NCBI RefSeq assembly: GCF_004402405.1 | Contig: NZ_SOFE01000036.1 | Location: forward strand, 1 to 64,000 | Direction: 5' to 3' | Source: Cryobacterium levicorallinum | Lineage (GTDB): Bacteria; Actinomycetota; Actinomycetes; Actinomycetales; Microbacteriaceae | Length of the DNA stretch: 64,000 bases | Shown: one piece after another, positions 61,989 through 64,000 of the stretch | How the letters are laid out: each line of letters opens with the position of its first letter | Numbering within the stretch: the first letter of the stretch is position 1 | Program-made: the position numbers and the translations under genes | The notes under the pieces: model-generated | The model's database searches: none | The model's input: only the letters and a program-made list of their open reading frames with translations | Told to the model about the DNA's origin: nothing

Positions 61989-62945
61989 GTGACCGTTACT
62001 TCCCCGATCATTAGCGAAGTTGTGAGGCAGAAAGCCCCGTCGCTAACGACTGCACGCCGATCTCGTCGGCGTGTGCCGACCGGGTTTTTCTTCATTCTCC
62101 CGGCGTTTCTCTTTATTTTCGTGTTCATGCTGTACCCGATCGTGTCTTCGGGATACATGAGTCTTACGGAATACAATTTTGTCTACGACGAAGCACCGAC
62201 TTTTATCGGCATCGACAACTATGTAGCCGCCTTCCAAGACGACAAATTTGTTACGGCTTTGACGAATACGTTTGTATTCGGAATCAGCTTCTTTGTCATC
62301 GTGATGCTGTCATCGCTGTGCATCGCCCTGTTGCTGTTCCAGAAACTGAGATTCAATAGTTTCTATCGAAGCGCGATCTTCGTTCCCATCGTCGTGCCGT
62401 TGTCGTTGGCAGCGTTGATTTTTCTTTGGATTCTCCAGCCAAACTACGGACTGCTCAGCCATGTCGTAGGCGATGTTCTCGGCTGGCACGCTTTGAATCA
62501 ACCGTGGCTCGCGAACGGCACCATCGCAATGATCGCGATCGTGATCCTCGCATCCTGGGCCAGTATCGGATTTGTGACGATTCTCTTCCTCGCTGGGTTG
62601 CAGGGGATCTCCACTGAGACTCTCGAAGCCGCCGAGATGGACGGCGCTGCGGGCTTCAAGAAAGTGCTCCACATCATTCTTCCCAGTCTGCGCGAGACAT
62701 ACGTCTTGACGGGCACGTGGACGATCATCCATGCTCTGAAAGTTTTCGTAGAGCCGATGGTGATGACGGACGGGGGGCCGGGCACGAGCACCCTCGTGTT
62801 GTATCAGCAGGTCTACCTCACCGCTTTCACCTACTTCGACATGGGCTACGCGTCAGCGATGGCTTACATCCTCGGCGCGATCATCTTGGTACTGGTCGTC
62901 GTGAATTTTGCTGTATCGAGAATCAAGGCGGACAAAGATGTTTAG
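61989..62945 (+). CDS. Sugar ABC transporter permease (MalF/UgpA type)
   Basis: This protein of about 318 residues has six membrane helices and the EAA loop ETLEAAEMDGAAGFKKVLHIILPSLRETYVL. It forms half of a carbohydrate importer of the CUT1 class. The start is uncertain: GTG 61989 has a GAGTGGG stretch upstream, while ATG 61917 is directly next to its putative Shine-Dalgarno. It opens the operon with a second permease and a lipoprotein. Confidence 0.88.
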   Translation: MTVTSPIISEVVRQKAPSLTTARRSRRRVPTGFFFILPAFLFIFVFMLYPIVSSGYMSLTEYNFVYDEAPTFIGIDNYVAAFQDDKFVTALTNTFVFGISFFVIVMLSSLCIALLLFQKLRFNSFYRSAIFVPIVVPLSLAALIFLWILQPNYGLLSHVVGDVLGWHALNQPWLANGTIAMIAIVILASWASIGFVTILFLAGLQGISTETLEAAEMDGAAGFKKVLHIILPSLRETYVLTGTWTIIHALKVFVEPMVMTDGGPGTSTLVLYQQVYLTAFTYFDMGYASAMAYILGAIILVLVVVNFAVSRIKADKDV

Positions 62946-62963
62946 CGAAACGAGTAATGCGCG

Positions 62964-63803
62964 ATGAAATCATCTCCCTTTTCCCTCGACCGGCTGAACC
63001 GTGTCTGGATTAATGGCGTCCTCATCGCCCTCGCTGTGTTATTCCTGGCGCCACTGATATATATATTCCTCAATTCATTCAAAGCAGCCGATGAGATATT
63101 TCTCGTGCCGCAGAGCATCTTGCCCCTCAACTGGACACTCGAAAACTATGCCGCAGCTCTCAGCGGTGGTTTCGTCGGATACTTCACCAACAGTGTTGTT
63201 ATTACGGTGGGCGGAGTCGCTCTTACTGTCATTCTCAGTAGTCTCGCCGGCTATGGTTTCGCCAAGCTCCCGTTCAGAGGCGTGAACTTTATCCTTCTCG
63301 TTATCGTGGCAACGCTCACAGTGCCCCTCGTGATCTTTCTCGTGCCGATGTTCCTGATGGAGAACGCCGTGGGGCTGCTTGACACGAACCTCGGTCTTAT
63401 CCTGCCAAACGTTGCAGTGTCACTGCCTTTTGCCATTCTCATCATGCGCGCGTCTTTTGGGGCTATTCCCCAAGAAATCGAGGAGTCTGCGGTCATGGAC
63501 GGTGCCGGCGTGATGCGGCGTTGGTGGACGATCATGCTGCCAATGGCCCGCAACGGGATGGTTCTGGTGGTGATCATGACGACGTACTCAATCTGGGGCG
63601 AGTACACGATGGCCAAGACGCTGGCCATGGATCCCGGTGCAATGCCGTTGTCGGTAGGTCTTACCTTGCTCAAAGGCGAGGTATGGCAGTACGGCGTTCT
63701 CGCTGCCGTCATCGTGCTCGCGGTGCTTCCGCCCGTCGTCATTTTCATCATTTTCCAGCGGCACATCGTTGCCGGAGTTGCCCAGGGCGCGGTCAAGGGC
63801 TGA
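62964..63803 (+). CDS. Sugar ABC transporter permease (MalG/UgpE type)
   Basis: This 279-residue six-helix CUT1-class permease has the EAA loop EIEESAVMDGAGVMRRWWTIMLPMARNGM and the typical F-SL-GYGFAKLPFRG segment after helix 2. It pairs with the preceding permease, 18 bases upstream. No ATPase gene is seen in the window; CUT1 systems often share a common ATPase (MsiK type) encoded elsewhere. Confidence 0.93.
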   Translation: MKSSPFSLDRLNRVWINGVLIALAVLFLAPLIYIFLNSFKAADEIFLVPQSILPLNWTLENYAAALSGGFVGYFTNSVVITVGGVALTVILSSLAGYGFAKLPFRGVNFILLVIVATLTVPLVIFLVPMFLMENAVGLLDTNLGLILPNVAVSLPFAILIMRASFGAIPQEIEESAVMDGAGVMRRWWTIMLPMARNGMVLVVIMTTYSIWGEYTMAKTLAMDPGAMPLSVGLTLLKGEVWQYGVLAAVIVLAVLPPVVIFIIFQRHIVAGVAQGAVKG

Positions 63804-63865
63804 CCTGCGCACGTTGAGTTTTTACGCGAATGCTCTGTCCGTTCAATCAAGAGGGGTGTTACAGA

Positions 63866-64000
63866 ATGAAGCGAACCAAAATACTGGCGATTGCCGCGAT
63901 TGCGTCACTGACGCTAAGCGGATGCGCAGCGCAAGAGGGCGCAGGAGATGGGGATGTCGCAGAATCGACTAATGTCACCGTCGCGGCGCAGGCATGGATG
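63866..64000 (+). CDS. Sugar ABC transporter substrate-binding lipoprotein (partial, right edge)
   Basis: ATG 63866 opens a frame with a lipoprotein signal: basic MKRTK, a hydrophobic run and lipobox LSGC (Cys near residue 20), then an acidic/Gly linker and TNVTVAAQAWM at the window edge. GAGGGG lies upstream. Given its place after two CUT1 permeases, it should be the solute-binding protein of the importer. Only 45 codons are visible. Confidence 0.85.
   Translation, partial: MKRTKILAIAAIASLTLSGCAAQEGAGDGDVAESTNVTVAAQAWM

Noticed and set aside
1-64000. CRISPR arrays, prophage or insertion sequences
   Set aside because: No regularly spaced repeats, cas genes, integrase, transposase or phage structural genes were seen.

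Overview
The window is a high-GC chromosomal segment of an actinobacterium, most likely Microbacteriaceae. The evidence is the frequent GCGGATGCC/GGCATCCGC words, the TatA/TatC pair, a Pmt-type mannosyltransferase, a metQNI cluster, actinobacterial intergenic palindromes and the codon use. An ice-binding protein and an acyl-lipid desaturase suggest a cold-living genus such as Cryobacterium; that is inference, not a species call.

Layout. 1-5 kb: tail of an HNH-type protein, a sugar-porter MFS permease, an exonuclease-fold/BRCT protein without catalytic residues, a DksA-like zinc-finger protein and RNase HI with an extra C-terminal domain. 5-10.2 kb: nitrate assimilation (NarK-type transporter, molybdopterin nitrate reductase, FAD/[2Fe-2S] electron-transfer subunit). 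10.3-14.5 kb: tatA, tatC, a Tat-exported ferritin-like protein and a membrane-anchored sulfite-oxidase-type enzyme. 14.6-20.1 kb: a Ski2-like helicase, a rhodanese, a LysM lipoprotein and a decayed L-serine dehydratase gene. 20.2-25.3 kb: a surface WxL locus on the minus strand (two WxL proteins, an ice-binding protein fused to a WxL domain, and a WxL-interacting DUF916-type membrane protein), followed by a fatty-acid desaturase. 25.5-35.4 kb: housekeeping genes (pmt, rsmI, metG, tatD, rsmA, ispE, an ABC-F ATPase). 35.6-38.3 kb: the methionine importer metQNI.

38.5-54.2 kb holds the most unusual unit. A PASTA-type Ser/Thr kinase precedes a Pst-type phosphate ABC system (pstC, pstA, pstS, pstB). 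Between pstS and pstB lie a very large PstS-related surface protein, a further PstS-like binding protein, a WxL protein, a DUF916-type WxL-interacting protein, an Ig-like membrane-anchored protein and a sortase-fold protein that has lost its catalytic His, Cys and probably Arg. Most junctions overlap or nearly so. Three 11-bp direct repeats, resembling a PhoP (PHO) box, precede pstC. I read this as a cell-wall-displayed phosphate or phospho-ligand capture apparatus built on a WxL scaffold.

54.3-64 kb: a MarR regulator, tRNA-Gln, glmU, prs, a small membrane protein, gnd, a hexose-6-phosphate mutarotase-like protein, a FadR/GntR regulator and the start of a sugar ABC importer operon that runs off the right edge.
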